From Desulfatibacillum sp. (GTDB lineage: Bacteria > Desulfobacterota > Desulfobacteria > Desulfobacterales > Desulfatibacillaceae): 47,311 nucleotides of DNA. Numbering within the stretch: position 1 is the stretch's first letter; every line of letters begins with the position of its first letter. This document shows positions 1 through 11,327 of this stretch, piece after piece. The notes beneath the pieces were generated by a model. It made no database searches. It worked only from the letters and a program-made list of their open reading frames with translations, and was not told where the DNA came from. The translations under genes and the position numbers were made by a program. The stretch covers positions 1 through 47,311 of the forward strand of contig JAEINP010000040.1 in the NCBI GenBank assembly GCA_016342355.1, in the 5' to 3' direction.

Positions 1-2932
<2,932 letters not shown>

Positions 2933-2940
2933 GAAAAATT

Positions 2941-2973
2941 GTCCGCCATAGGGTCAACTTCCCCTTGGCGGAC
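2941..2973 (+). terminator. Possible hairpin after pgi
   Basis: An 8-bp inverted repeat (GTCCGCCA at 2941-2948, TGGCGGAC at 2966-2973), with three further G-C pairs possible inside the loop, lies just after the pgi stop. No T-tract follows. It may be a weak or Rho-assisted terminator, or a processing signal between pgi and pfk. Confidence 0.35.
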
Positions 2974-3044
2974 TACCAGATAGGGAGTCTAGGCCAGTTT
3001 TCCCACAGGCCGCCCCATGACCTCGTTTTCATAAGGAGCTTACC

Positions 3045-4145
3045 GTGTCGGAAAGAATGCGTATTGCCATAAACACAGGAGGAGGCGACGCCCCGGGCCT
3101 CAATGCGGTGATCGAAGCCGTGGTCCTGAGTGCGTATAACAGGAACTGGGAGGTTTACGGCATCAAACAGGGTTACCAGGGCCTCCTGAACACCGAGGAC
3201 ATCATGCGCCTTACCCCGGAAATGGTAAGGAATATATCCAGCATCGGCGGCACCATCCTGGGCACCACTAACAAAGGCAATCCCTTTAAAATGGCCGTGG
3301 AGAATATGGCTGGCGAAGTGGAGGAAAGGGATCTTTCGGACAGGGTGGTCCAGAATTTTCACCGCCTGGGCCTGGACTGCCTCATTGCCGTGGGCGGCGA
3401 CGGAAGCCTTAAGATTGCATATGATTTTTTCAAAAAAGGCATCCCCGTCATCGGCGTGCCCAAAACCATCGACAATGACCTGGCAGGCACGGTGGTGACC
3501 TTTGGATTCGACACCGCCGTGAGCATCGCCACCGAAGCCATTGACCGCCTCCACTCCACGGCGAAATCCCACGACCGGGTCATGGTGGTGGAAGTCATGG
3601 GCCGGAATGCGGGCTGGATCGCCCTGAACAGCGGCATATCCGGCGGCGCAAAGGTCATCCTCATCCCCGAAATTCCCTTTGATATGGACATTGTGTGCGA
3701 AAAGATCATGGAAGGGGAAGTGGTGGGAGAACGATACGCCATCGTGGTGGTGGCCGAAGGAGCGGTGCCTCTGGGCGGCACTCTGGTGCATAAAGGCTCG
3801 GGCGAGGCAGGCCGTCAGGAAGTGCTTTTGGGCGGTATCGGCGCGGTGGTTGCCAAATCCATTGCCGCAAAAACAGGCAAGGATACCCGGTCCATTGTTC
3901 TGGGCCACCTTCAGCGGGGAGGCTCCCCCACCACATTTGACCGGTTGTTGGCCCTCCGGTTCGGTTCCACGGCCATCCGCCTGGTGGAAAAAGGCCTGTT
4001 CGGCCACATGGTGGCCTTATCGCCTCCCAACGTGACCTCCGTGCCTTTGGAAGTGGCTGTGGGAAGCACCAAGTGCGTGCCCCTGGATAGCGACACCCTG
4101 CTAACGGCCCGGGATATTGGTATCAGCTTCGGGCAACCCGAATGA
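3045..4145 (+). CDS. 6-phosphofructokinase (ATP- or PPi-dependent)
   Basis: Phosphorylates fructose 6-phosphate in glycolysis. GTG start at 3045 with AAGGAG six bases upstream; 366 residues, somewhat longer than the E. coli enzyme (about 320). Motifs: nucleotide-binding GGGDAPGLNAV (12-22), VGGDGS (116-121), catalytic TIDND (141-145), and MGRNAGWIA in the substrate region. The donor-selecting positions are mixed. The GGDGS glycine (Gly120, E. coli Gly104) is typical of ATP users. The residue before TIDND is Lys140 (E. coli Gly124), which is typical of pyrophosphate users. Enzymes with this Gly/Lys pair form their own subgroup, so the phosphate donor cannot be decided here and no symbol is given. 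The gene follows pgi, probably in the same operon. Confidence 0.95.
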   Translation: MSERMRIAINTGGGDAPGLNAVIEAVVLSAYNRNWEVYGIKQGYQGLLNTEDIMRLTPEMVRNISSIGGTILGTTNKGNPFKMAVENMAGEVEERDLSDRVVQNFHRLGLDCLIAVGGDGSLKIAYDFFKKGIPVIGVPKTIDNDLAGTVVTFGFDTAVSIATEAIDRLHSTAKSHDRVMVVEVMGRNAGWIALNSGISGGAKVILIPEIPFDMDIVCEKIMEGEVVGERYAIVVVAEGAVPLGGTLVHKGSGEAGRQEVLLGGIGAVVAKSIAAKTGKDTRSIVLGHLQRGGSPTTFDRLLALRFGSTAIRLVEKGLFGHMVALSPPNVTSVPLEVAVGSTKCVPLDSDTLLTARDIGISFGQPE

Positions 4146-4162
4146 TTCCTGGCGGGGAATCA
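4143..4162 (+). terminator. Short hairpin at the end of the phosphofructokinase gene
   Basis: TGATTCC (4143-4149) and GGAATCA (4156-4162) form a 7-bp stem with a 6-base loop that includes the stop codon. There is no clear T-run, so termination is uncertain. Confidence 0.3.
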
Positions 4163-4351
4163 GGGGAGACTTTGCTTAATCAAGAAATGGGACAGGCATG
4201 CCGATGCGAAAATATGGAGTTTGGCACCGATTTTTCCAAGCCTGGAATATGCAGATTTTTCGGTAGAAAATCCGAAAGAAAGGAGTTGGACTGAATAGAA
4301 TCCATCCCAAATCATCCAAACCTTTAAGGGGGGGGGCATGGGAAACAGGCC

Positions 4352-5302
4352 TTGGGTTTTGTTTTCTTCCATCAAATCGTCTGTTTTCTGATACTTTTCC
4401 TGGCTATGACTTTGGGGGTTTGCCGCGCATCTGAAATTTGCCTTGGCGTAGCATGGCAAGGACAGGCGGATATGCAGTTGAGGGTATCCCAAGGCCTGAA
4501 AGACGCCTTGTTTCATTTGGCGCCTCAAATCCAAATCGAATGGCAATCGGAACTCCCGGACTTGGCGACTTTGGAGGCGGTGGCCCAACGCTTTGAACAG
4601 GAAAAGGACGCCATGGTCCTACTCCGCTCTAACGGAGCAATATATTTGGCGGAACACCCGCCCTCCATCCCCAGTTTCATAGGCGGGTGCAACGATCCCC
4701 AAATGCTGGGCGTTATCAAGAACAAGCAAGCTCCAGAGGGCTTTATATCCGGGGTAACCTACGCCCTGGACTACAATAAGCAAATCAGGACTTTCGCCGC
4801 CATCATTCCAAATATGAACTCTGTGTTGCTAGTGTTTGACTCCAATCATCCGGCTGCGTCTGTTGAACGGAAAGGCGTCCAGGAAGCCTGCGAGCAACTG
4901 GGATTCGCCTATCATGAGCAAGGATGCTCCGACAGGGAAGAGTTGATGGCTGCAACTGCTTCATGGAAAGGAAACGTGTCTGCCATGATTCTGGGAAACC
5001 AGGCCTTGATATTTGATCGAGCCAAGCCCGTGGTAAAGGCCGCGGGAGACACTCCTGTGGTGGCCTTTTCTTTTCAGCCGGTCCAGCAGGGCGCCTTATG
5101 CGGTTTGGCCGCCAATGATATCAAGTTGGGACGCATGCTTGGGCAGTCTATTGTGGATGTTCTTGTGCATGGAAAAGCAATTCGAGACATCCCGGTCAAA
5201 ACAGATTCCAGACCAAACCTGTTTGTAAACCTGACCACAGCGGAAAGGCTTGGCATAGTGATCCCAATGCCCATTCTCAAAACCGCTCAGATTATATGGT
5301 GA
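4352..5302 (+). CDS. ABC-type periplasmic substrate-binding protein (TrpX-like family)
   Basis: About 316 residues, resembling the ABC substrate-binding family that includes TrpX-like proteins: a two-lobed periplasmic binding fold with stretches such as GVTYALDYNKQI, FDSNHPAASVERKG and LAANDIKLGRMLGQS. A hydrophobic stretch near residues 8-25 followed by CRAS looks like a cleavable signal peptide. The start is doubtful. The frame has only TTG at 4352 after an in-frame stop at 4325. A well-placed ATG at 4338, directly after a G9 run that could serve as a ribosome site, is in another frame and stops after 17 codons. The downstream neighbour is a sensor kinase, so the protein could deliver a ligand signal to it; no ABC permease or ATPase is nearby. 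The ligand is unknown. Confidence 0.75.
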   Translation: MGFVFFHQIVCFLILFLAMTLGVCRASEICLGVAWQGQADMQLRVSQGLKDALFHLAPQIQIEWQSELPDLATLEAVAQRFEQEKDAMVLLRSNGAIYLAEHPPSIPSFIGGCNDPQMLGVIKNKQAPEGFISGVTYALDYNKQIRTFAAIIPNMNSVLLVFDSNHPAASVERKGVQEACEQLGFAYHEQGCSDREELMAATASWKGNVSAMILGNQALIFDRAKPVVKAAGDTPVVAFSFQPVQQGALCGLAANDIKLGRMLGQSIVDVLVHGKAIRDIPVKTDSRPNLFVNLTTAERLGIVIPMPILKTAQIIW

Positions 5303-5352
5303 CTTTTTCAGACCGGGATTGAACACCCGCCCAAGAAGGAAGCCCATTAAGC

Positions 5353-5703
5353 ATGAAACTTCGCAGTAAAATTTATCTTTTGTCCATTGCCATTCCTTTG
5401 CTGATTTCCTGTGTTGCTGTGGTTACAGGGGGGCTTGCCATCAATGGGATTCTCCATCGTTTGAACAGAAATCTGTTATCCCGCGAGATTGTCTTTGTGA
5501 GCGCCAATATCGAAAACGAATATCAGATTCTGGTGGATGCCGCCGTGGAGACCTTTCCTCACTATGTGTCCATGGCCCAAAATACGATCATGGATAAAAT
5601 GAAGGAAGGGGAATTTCCGGTTTCAGGGACGGTATTTGTGTTTAAACTTGATGGTGCGGCAAAAAGTCGAAAATGCCTCCGTTTTCGTAACGCAACATAC
5701 TGA
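5353..5703 (+). CDS. Histidine kinase, N-terminal sensor fragment (frameshifted gene)
   Basis: Start ATG at 5353 with AAGGAAG upstream. The fragment has a transmembrane helix at about residues 7-30, then the beginning of an extracytoplasmic Cache-like sensor domain (ending near GTVFVFKLDG). The frame is lost at an A5 run (5661-5665). Removing one A moves reading to a frame giving KVENASVFVTQHTDFTRCKF, and removing one T from the T5 run near 5720 joins the frame of the kinase part. The reading-frame stop at 5701-5703 is therefore probably an artefact of two single-base insertions, or the mark of a decaying gene. The true protein would be one sensor kinase covering 5353-7367. Confidence 0.7.
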   Translation: MKLRSKIYLLSIAIPLLISCVAVVTGGLAINGILHRLNRNLLSREIVFVSANIENEYQILVDAAVETFPHYVSMAQNTIMDKMKEGEFPVSGTVFVFKLDGAAKSRKCLRFRNATY

Positions 5704-5936
5704 TTTTACAAGATGCAAATTTTTCTAAAGTACCTTTTTGCCGGGGTATCAAACTTAATGGAGAAATCCTTTATCACCCGGATCAAAAACCCGGGACTTC
5801 GGTTCCTGATGCTCTCCTGAAAGCAGCCACCCTTTCCGGAACTGGAAGCCTGACCCTGGACTGGAACGGAAAACTGGTTTTTTGCACCTTCCTTGAATAC
5901 CCAACCTGGGACTGGGTTATCGCCCAGTCCGTTCCC

Positions 5937-7367
5937 GTGGACGCCATGTATGGGGATCGCAACGAATACCTCATGACGGTAAGCCTGATCGCGGGTTCTA
6001 TCCTTTTTCTTAGCATGGTTTTTTCCTTTTTGGTTTCCCGAAAACTGGCCCAACGGGTGGAAGACTCCCGCAGCTGCCTCCGCATGGCAAGAAACGGAGA
6101 TTTGAGCGCACGCATAAAAGTGGGTAGCCTGGATGAGCTGGGCATGGTCCAGGAAGGGATCAACAGCCTCATCCACACCGTTGAGGAAGAAATCATCAAA
6201 CGCAAGCAGTTGCAAACCTTTCTTTCCAACATCGTCAATTCCATGCCATCGGTCCTGGTGGGCGTGGATCCGGACGGAAAGATCACCCAATGGAACAAGG
6301 GGGCGGAAAAGGCAACCGGCAAAATTGCCGGAGAGGTCCAGGGCAGATATCTGGTGGATATCTTTCCTCAGTTTGTCCAGGAGATGGACAAGGTCAATGA
6401 GGTCATTGCCAGACGAAAACCTTATAATGATGCCCGCATACCCACTGCCAGCAAGGGCGAAACGCGTTTTTCGGATGTGACAATCTTTCCCCTGGTGAGT
6501 AATGGCCTGGAAGGGGCGATTATACGCATCGACGATGTTACGGAACGGGTCCGTATCGAGGAAATGATGATCCAGTCGGAAAAAATGCTTTCCGTGGGAG
6601 GGCTGGCGGCGGGCATGGCACATGAGATCAACAACCCCTTGGCGGGAATCATCCAAAACGCCCAGGTTCTTGGCAATCGATTGACCAAGCATATCGAAAA
6701 GAACCTCCAGGCGGCAAGGGAATCCGGAATAACCATGGAAGCCCTGGCTTTGTATTTGGAGAAACGGGAAATCCCCCGTTTGCTTGAATCCATTACGGAG
6801 TCGGGTCTGCGGGCCGGGGGTATTGTGACCAATATGCTTAGCTTTAGCCGTCAGGGTGCTCCGGAAATGGTTTCCTGCCCACTACCGGAATTACTTGACC
6901 AGACCCTTGCCCTGGCTTCTAACGACTATGATCTGAAGAAAAATTTTGACTTTCGGCACATAGACATCGTCCGGGAATACGAACCTGACCTGCCACTGGT
7001 TCCTTGCGAAAGAGGGAAAATCCAACAGGTCATCCTTAATTTGTTGGGCAATGCGGCCCATGCCATGAGCACCCGGGAAACCACTGACTGTCCCCATAGG
7101 ATTGTTGTCCGGGCGCGCCAGGAAGGAGAGATGGTGCGTATTGAAGTGGAGGATAATGGCCCTGGCATGGATGAATCCATACGAAGGCGAGTGTTTGAGC
7201 CCTTTTTTACCACCAAGGAAGTGGGGGTGGGAACAGGTTTGGGCTTGTCGGTTTCCTATTTTATCGTGACGGAAAATCATCAGGGCGTCATGGCCGTGGA
7301 TTCGGTCCCGGGAAAAGGCGCCAAATTTTCAGTACTGCTTCCCCTAAATCGAGCATCCGAACCTTAA
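5937..7367 (+). CDS. Histidine kinase, membrane, HAMP, PAS and kinase part (frameshifted gene)
   Basis: This is the C-terminal part of the sensor kinase whose N-terminus is at 5353. The frame is open from 5691, so the GTG at 5937 is only the first convenient start; the sensor domain continues upstream through EILYHPDQ and LTLDWNGKLVF. Order: second transmembrane helix (about residues 11-33), HAMP linker, PAS domain (VLVGVDPDGKITQWN), dimerisation/phosphorylation helix with the His box AHEINNPLAGI, and the ATPase domain with N box (NLLGNAAHAM), G1 (DNGPGMD), F box (FEPFFTTK) and G2 (GTGLGLSVS). All catalytic boxes are intact. No response regulator is adjacent. The protein would autophosphorylate on His in response to a periplasmic signal, perhaps through the neighbouring binding protein. 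Function depends on whether the two frame breaks upstream are real. Confidence 0.8.
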   Translation: MDAMYGDRNEYLMTVSLIAGSILFLSMVFSFLVSRKLAQRVEDSRSCLRMARNGDLSARIKVGSLDELGMVQEGINSLIHTVEEEIIKRKQLQTFLSNIVNSMPSVLVGVDPDGKITQWNKGAEKATGKIAGEVQGRYLVDIFPQFVQEMDKVNEVIARRKPYNDARIPTASKGETRFSDVTIFPLVSNGLEGAIIRIDDVTERVRIEEMMIQSEKMLSVGGLAAGMAHEINNPLAGIIQNAQVLGNRLTKHIEKNLQAARESGITMEALALYLEKREIPRLLESITESGLRAGGIVTNMLSFSRQGAPEMVSCPLPELLDQTLALASNDYDLKKNFDFRHIDIVREYEPDLPLVPCERGKIQQVILNLLGNAAHAMSTRETTDCPHRIVVRARQEGEMVRIEVEDNGPGMDESIRRRVFEPFFTTKEVGVGTGLGLSVSYFIVTENHQGVMAVDSVPGKGAKFSVLLPLNRASEP

Positions 7368-7501
7368 GCCTCGGGATTATTTGTAATGCATTTTCTCCAT
7401 CTCCCACTTAAAAGATTGTAAGCATTTCTTGATACGAAACATTGCCCGCTATTTTTTACCATTTTAAAACCCAGCCTTTTTTTCAAGTCCCCGTGCGGAT
7501 A

Positions 7502-7587
7502 GAGGAAAAATTTTCCCTTCTACCGATGTTTAGGGAAAAAGCTGCATGCCATTTCTGCTTTCGAGGAAAAATCTTCTCTTTTCCGAT
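7502..7587 (+). promoter_or_regulatory. Pair of direct repeats, candidate enhancer for a sigma-54 activator
   Basis: Two copies of an element of the form GAGGAAAAAT-(C/T)TTC-CTT-CCGAT occupy 7502-7527 and 7563-7587. Their starts are 61 bases apart, close to six helical turns. They lie 50-135 bases upstream of the sigma-54 promoter at 7637, the usual place for NtrC/FlrC-type activator sites. The surrounding region (7368-7636) is AT-rich and holds no gene that I can see. Confidence 0.5.
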
Positions 7588-7636
7588 TATATATAACTAC
7601 CTGAAAGAATAATATATTATAAAAATGTTTTCATTG

Positions 7637-7651
7637 TGGCACGGGGGTTGC
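7637..7651 (+). promoter_or_regulatory. Sigma-54 promoter of fliK-flgD-flgE
   Basis: TGGCACGGGGGTTGC matches the -24/-12 consensus (TGGCAC-N5-TTGC) exactly. Transcription would begin near 7662, about 74 bases before the fliK ATG. This placement argues against the in-frame ATG at 7661 as the translation start. Confidence 0.9.
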
Positions 7652-7735
7652 GATTAGGCCATGCAACACCGGCAGCATGAGTGCCTGTGGGAACAAAACA
7701 ATCGTTGGATGATTTATGCCACGAAGGGAGAAGAA

Positions 7736-10700
7736 ATGATAACGCAAATGCTGGCAGCAAACGGTTTTTTGGATGGCATTGTGTCCAGCAGGGCCAGGAC
7801 TGGCAAACAAGGGGACTTCCCTGGCCAGGGCCTGTTTTCTTCGCTGCTTACCAGGGCAAAGAATTCTTTGGAGGGGCAGGCCACAGGCGCCACCAGGATC
7901 GAAAGCCAGGGACCCGGAAATGTAGAGCAACTCAAGGAAAAGATGATCCGCTCCGGGGCTCCTTTGGATGAGATTACCCTGGAACCTGAGTCCGGTAATC
8001 ATGTGCGTGCTTTGCTTTTGCTGGATGGATATTCTCCTGACCAGGTGGAAGAAATAATGACCGGGTTCGGGGAAGACGGTGTTGGCATGAAAGCCTCGGT
8101 GCTTTTTTCCCGCATTTCCCAGCAAAAACCTGCAGATGCCATTTTACAACAAGCCAGGACCCTGGAAGTGAGCGCCATTCCCCATCTGGAAACAGCCCTT
8201 TTTATGGCGGGATTGGATGCGGAACAAAGCAAAGATATTATAAATAAATCTTTAACTGAAGACGGAAAAATTTCCCTGGAAAAGCTGGTGCAGAACCTGA
8301 AGATGGTTCTGGGCGACGTGGAACAGGCCGAACCTTCCACGGAGATGGCTCTGGGCATCGTTGAGGCCCTGAATCAGGCAGGAATTTCCCTGGATGGTTT
8401 GGATACAGCCCCCACTGGCCTAAAGGATCTGGTTAAAATCCTGGAAGGCCAGGCTATGGAAGATATTCCGGGCTTGCCCAAGATCACCCGGGCCAGGTTC
8501 CTGAGTCACCTCAATGGAGTTGTGAATAATTCCGTGGTTGAGGAAGAGGAAGGGGAGGGGCTGGTTCCCTTATCCAAGCTCACCGAAAGCAAGCTCAAGT
8601 TTTTTGACGAAGAAGACTTTGAGGACGTTCCCGCAATGTATGTGGAAATGGCTCTGCGCAGGATGGGCCTGGAATCTGCCGAGGCCGGACGCATAGCATC
8701 ACAGGTTTCGGCCGGAGGCGCAGGTAAAGGGCGCGTTTTGGTAGAGAACCTGGGGGCTGCAGGGAAATTCAAGGAAAGCCTTCCTACGGAAAGTGTTCCG
8801 GCTTTTGAGCGCCTGTTGCAAGAGATGGCCAGGAACGGCAAGCTCAACGAGACCGAACTCAATGTGGCGGATTTTTCCCGGATCTTTGCCTCCATGGATC
8901 CTCATGAGGCCATGGCAGGGATTAATCTCAAGGGTTCGGACGAATTGGAAACCCTGGCCGCGCTTCTTACCCACAGCTTGCAATCGGAAACCAAGGGCGG
9001 GGCTTCCTCGGAAACAACTCCTTACCTGGAAAAAATATCGGTTCCCCAGACTCTGGTGGAACTTCAGGATTTGCTCCAGGGCTTGGCGAAAAGCGGCAAA
9101 ACCCTTCCCCGGGCCGCTGTTAAGGATCTGGCTGAAGTCCTTAAGCAGGCAGGCGCGGAGCCGACCCTGGTTGATGGACTGATTACCCAGGCCAACACGG
9201 CCCAGGGTGAGGTGGACCCCGCCAAGCTGGCCAAGAGCATAGAAAAGGTTGCCCAAAGTGTTTTGGTTCTGGCAGCCCAGGAAGCGGATGCCAAAATAGA
9301 TACGGCCGTTAAAACAGCCGAGTTATCCCACAAATTCGCCGGGATCATGCAGGTTCTTCAAAACACCCGTTCCGGATTTCTTTCGGACGACGCCACCCAG
9401 TACATTGCCAAGGCCCTGGAAGACATGGGGGTTAAATCTCATGAGATCAATCAGGCTCTTTCCCAAAACAGGTTTCCCGCAAGGGGTGTGGACCCTGTGC
9501 CTGTGATAGAGGTGGTGAAGAAGATTGCCCAGCGTATGGGCATTGATTCCAATACCATAACGGAAGCCTCTATCCGTACCGGAATCCAGGATCCTGATGC
9601 AGGAGTCGTTCGGGTGGAGTCCAAGGGACAAACATTTGGCTTTTCTGATCAGGAAACCGCCAGGCAGGGGATGGAAACAGCCATAGCTTCTTCGGCGGCC
9701 AGGAAAGGCGCGGAACAAGGAAGCAGCTCCCCTGTCCAGGTTGCGCAGTCCGGCCAAGGGAAAGCGGGCACACTGACCCTGGCTGAAGCCGTGGACACGC
9801 AGGCAACTTCTTCCCGCGGAGTTCAGGAAGCGGGAGAGGGCGTTACCGTCACGGGCGATGCGAAAGTTACCGACAAAGCCTCCAAGGCCAATGAGACCCA
9901 GGCACAGGTTGGAGCCAGTACGGCCAAGGGTATGGACAGCAAACCAGAGCCCGGCATAGTCCGCCCAGGAACAATGGGCGAGTTTGCTTCCGGGTCTCCG
10001 GTAAAAAATGCTCCGGTGAACACGGATAGTCCTGTGAATCCCCAAAATCCACCCAAGGCGCCTGAACAAATGGCTGAAGGGCGGGAAGGCATTTCTGGGT
10101 CCGCCAAGGCAAATTCCGGCGTCAAAAGACCGGAAATCGCACCTGAAGCGCAGGCAGGCGTCAAGGCGCAGGCCAACGCTAAACCAGCCCAGGGACAACC
10201 GGAAGTGGTTGTCCAGGGAGGCGAGCGTGTCCATCATCAGGGCGGTGCGGCAGCCGGAAGTAATAATGTCGGCCAAACAACCCAGGTGAAGACTGTGGAA
10301 AATGTCCAGATGGAGAATCGTGACGGCCAGCGGGTGCAGGTGAAGACCAACGAAGTGTACATCCAGGCTCAGGCTGGGGCGGATACTGCGGAAACCGTTG
10401 AGGAGGCACTGGCAGGCTTTGTAAAGGGCGCTGCAGGTCTTCAAGCGGATCTGGGCGCTTCCCAGGCCAACAGGGAAAACGCTCGCAACGCAGCCACCCG
10501 GGCCGTAAATTCCCGGAACGCCCAAGGCCAAAAGGCTGTTGAAACAGGGGACTCTGCTCGTCCTGTGACGGAAAACGCAGGTGCCAAGGCGGACCCCCAG
10601 TTTGTCGAGACCCTGGAGAAAGCGTCGGCAGGAAAGGCGGGAGTGGAAAATGCGGTTCGGTCCGGTGGGAATGAAGCGGACCTGGATGCAAAAATTAATG

Positions 10701-11308
10701 TGAAAGCCTCCATGGCCCAGGACAAGGGCTTTGAGATGGCAGAGTCCCAGGCAGCCGCTGGCAAGGGAACCGCGGCGCCCCAAGGTAATGAAACCCAGGG
10801 AACCGTTCATTCTTACCAGCAGGAAGCGGCCCAAGCGGCCCGTGCGGGAGAAACTATCCCGGAACGGCCGGTCTTGCGTCCCTTTGAAGGGCAGATGGCT
10901 CAGCAGTTAAGTGGCCAGGTGGTCCAGTCCCTGAACAAACAGGAGAATCGGATCCGTTTACAACTGCATCCCAAGCAGCTTGGGGCGGTGGACGTGAACA
11001 TGAATCTGAAACATAACGTCCTTACCGTGGGAATGAGCGCGGAGACCGAGGCCGTGAAGGAAATTCTCATGTCTCATGTGGCGGAGTTGAAAAGCGCCCT
11101 GGCTGACCAGGGAATCGTGGTGGACAAGATAGAGGTCACTGTCAAGCAAAATCCGGAACAGAATCTTGCCCAACAACAACAGGGCCAAAGGCGGGGCCAG
11201 CAACCGGGAAAACAGGGCGGCCAGGGCAACGGATCTGCATCAAAGGGTTTTGTGGGGCTTACTCCCCCGAAATATGAGGCTGAAACCGGCCTGGATTTAA
11301 TGGCATAG
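7736..11308 (+). CDS. fliK: Flagellar hook-length control protein FliK, very long form
   Basis: Controls hook length and triggers the switch of the export gate through FlhB. Start ATG at 7736 (AAGGGAG five bases upstream) gives 1190 residues, about three times the E. coli protein. The family domain is at the C-terminus (about residues 1065-1140: NRIRLQLHPKQLGAVDVNM and the following strands), followed by a Gln/Gly-rich tail. Residues 640-1060 are low-complexity and rich in Ala, Gly, Gln and Glu, as expected of a flexible ruler. The N-terminal 600 residues are unusual: at least five degenerate helical repeats of about 40 residues (near 90-130, 150-191, 303-342, 465-507 and 557-600) share the pattern AL-x3-G ... 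G-x-hydrophobic ... L-x3-I. It is first in the sigma-54 unit with flgD and flgE. Confidence 0.9.
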   Translation: MITQMLAANGFLDGIVSSRARTGKQGDFPGQGLFSSLLTRAKNSLEGQATGATRIESQGPGNVEQLKEKMIRSGAPLDEITLEPESGNHVRALLLLDGYSPDQVEEIMTGFGEDGVGMKASVLFSRISQQKPADAILQQARTLEVSAIPHLETALFMAGLDAEQSKDIINKSLTEDGKISLEKLVQNLKMVLGDVEQAEPSTEMALGIVEALNQAGISLDGLDTAPTGLKDLVKILEGQAMEDIPGLPKITRARFLSHLNGVVNNSVVEEEEGEGLVPLSKLTESKLKFFDEEDFEDVPAMYVEMALRRMGLESAEAGRIASQVSAGGAGKGRVLVENLGAAGKFKESLPTESVPAFERLLQEMARNGKLNETELNVADFSRIFASMDPHEAMAGINLKGSDELETLAALLTHSLQSETKGGASSETTPYLEKISVPQTLVELQDLLQGLAKSGKTLPRAAVKDLAEVLKQAGAEPTLVDGLITQANTAQGEVDPAKLAKSIEKVAQSVLVLAAQEADAKIDTAVKTAELSHKFAGIMQVLQNTRSGFLSDDATQYIAKALEDMGVKSHEINQALSQNRFPARGVDPVPVIEVVKKIAQRMGIDSNTITEASIRTGIQDPDAGVVRVESKGQTFGFSDQETARQGMETAIASSAARKGAEQGSSSPVQVAQSGQGKAGTLTLAEAVDTQATSSRGVQEAGEGVTVTGDAKVTDKASKANETQAQVGASTAKGMDSKPEPGIVRPGTMGEFASGSPVKNAPVNTDSPVNPQNPPKAPEQMAEGREGISGSAKANSGVKRPEIAPEAQAGVKAQANAKPAQGQPEVVVQGGERVHHQGGAAAGSNNVGQTTQVKTVENVQMENRDGQRVQVKTNEVYIQAQAGADTAETVEEALAGFVKGAAGLQADLGASQANRENARNAATRAVNSRNAQGQKAVETGDSARPVTENAGAKADPQFVETLEKASAGKAGVENAVRSGGNEADLDAKINVKASMAQDKGFEMAESQAAAGKGTAAPQGNETQGTVHSYQQEAAQAARAGETIPERPVLRPFEGQMAQQLSGQVVQSLNKQENRIRLQLHPKQLGAVDVNMNLKHNVLTVGMSAETEAVKEILMSHVAELKSALADQGIVVDKIEVTVKQNPEQNLAQQQQGQRRGQQPGKQGGQGNGSASKGFVGLTPPKYEAETGLDLMA

Positions 11309-11327
11309 AGTAAAGGGAGAAAGTGAA

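Noticed and set aside
7661-7735. Upstream in-frame ATG for fliK
   Set aside because: It coincides with the expected transcription start of the sigma-54 promoter and has no ribosome site; the ATG at 7736 has a good one.
9323-10834. Open frame of about 500 codons on the - strand inside fliK
   Set aside because: It is antisense to the compositionally biased middle of fliK. The translation has no family motif and no ribosome site, and long antisense frames are common in GC-biased repeats.
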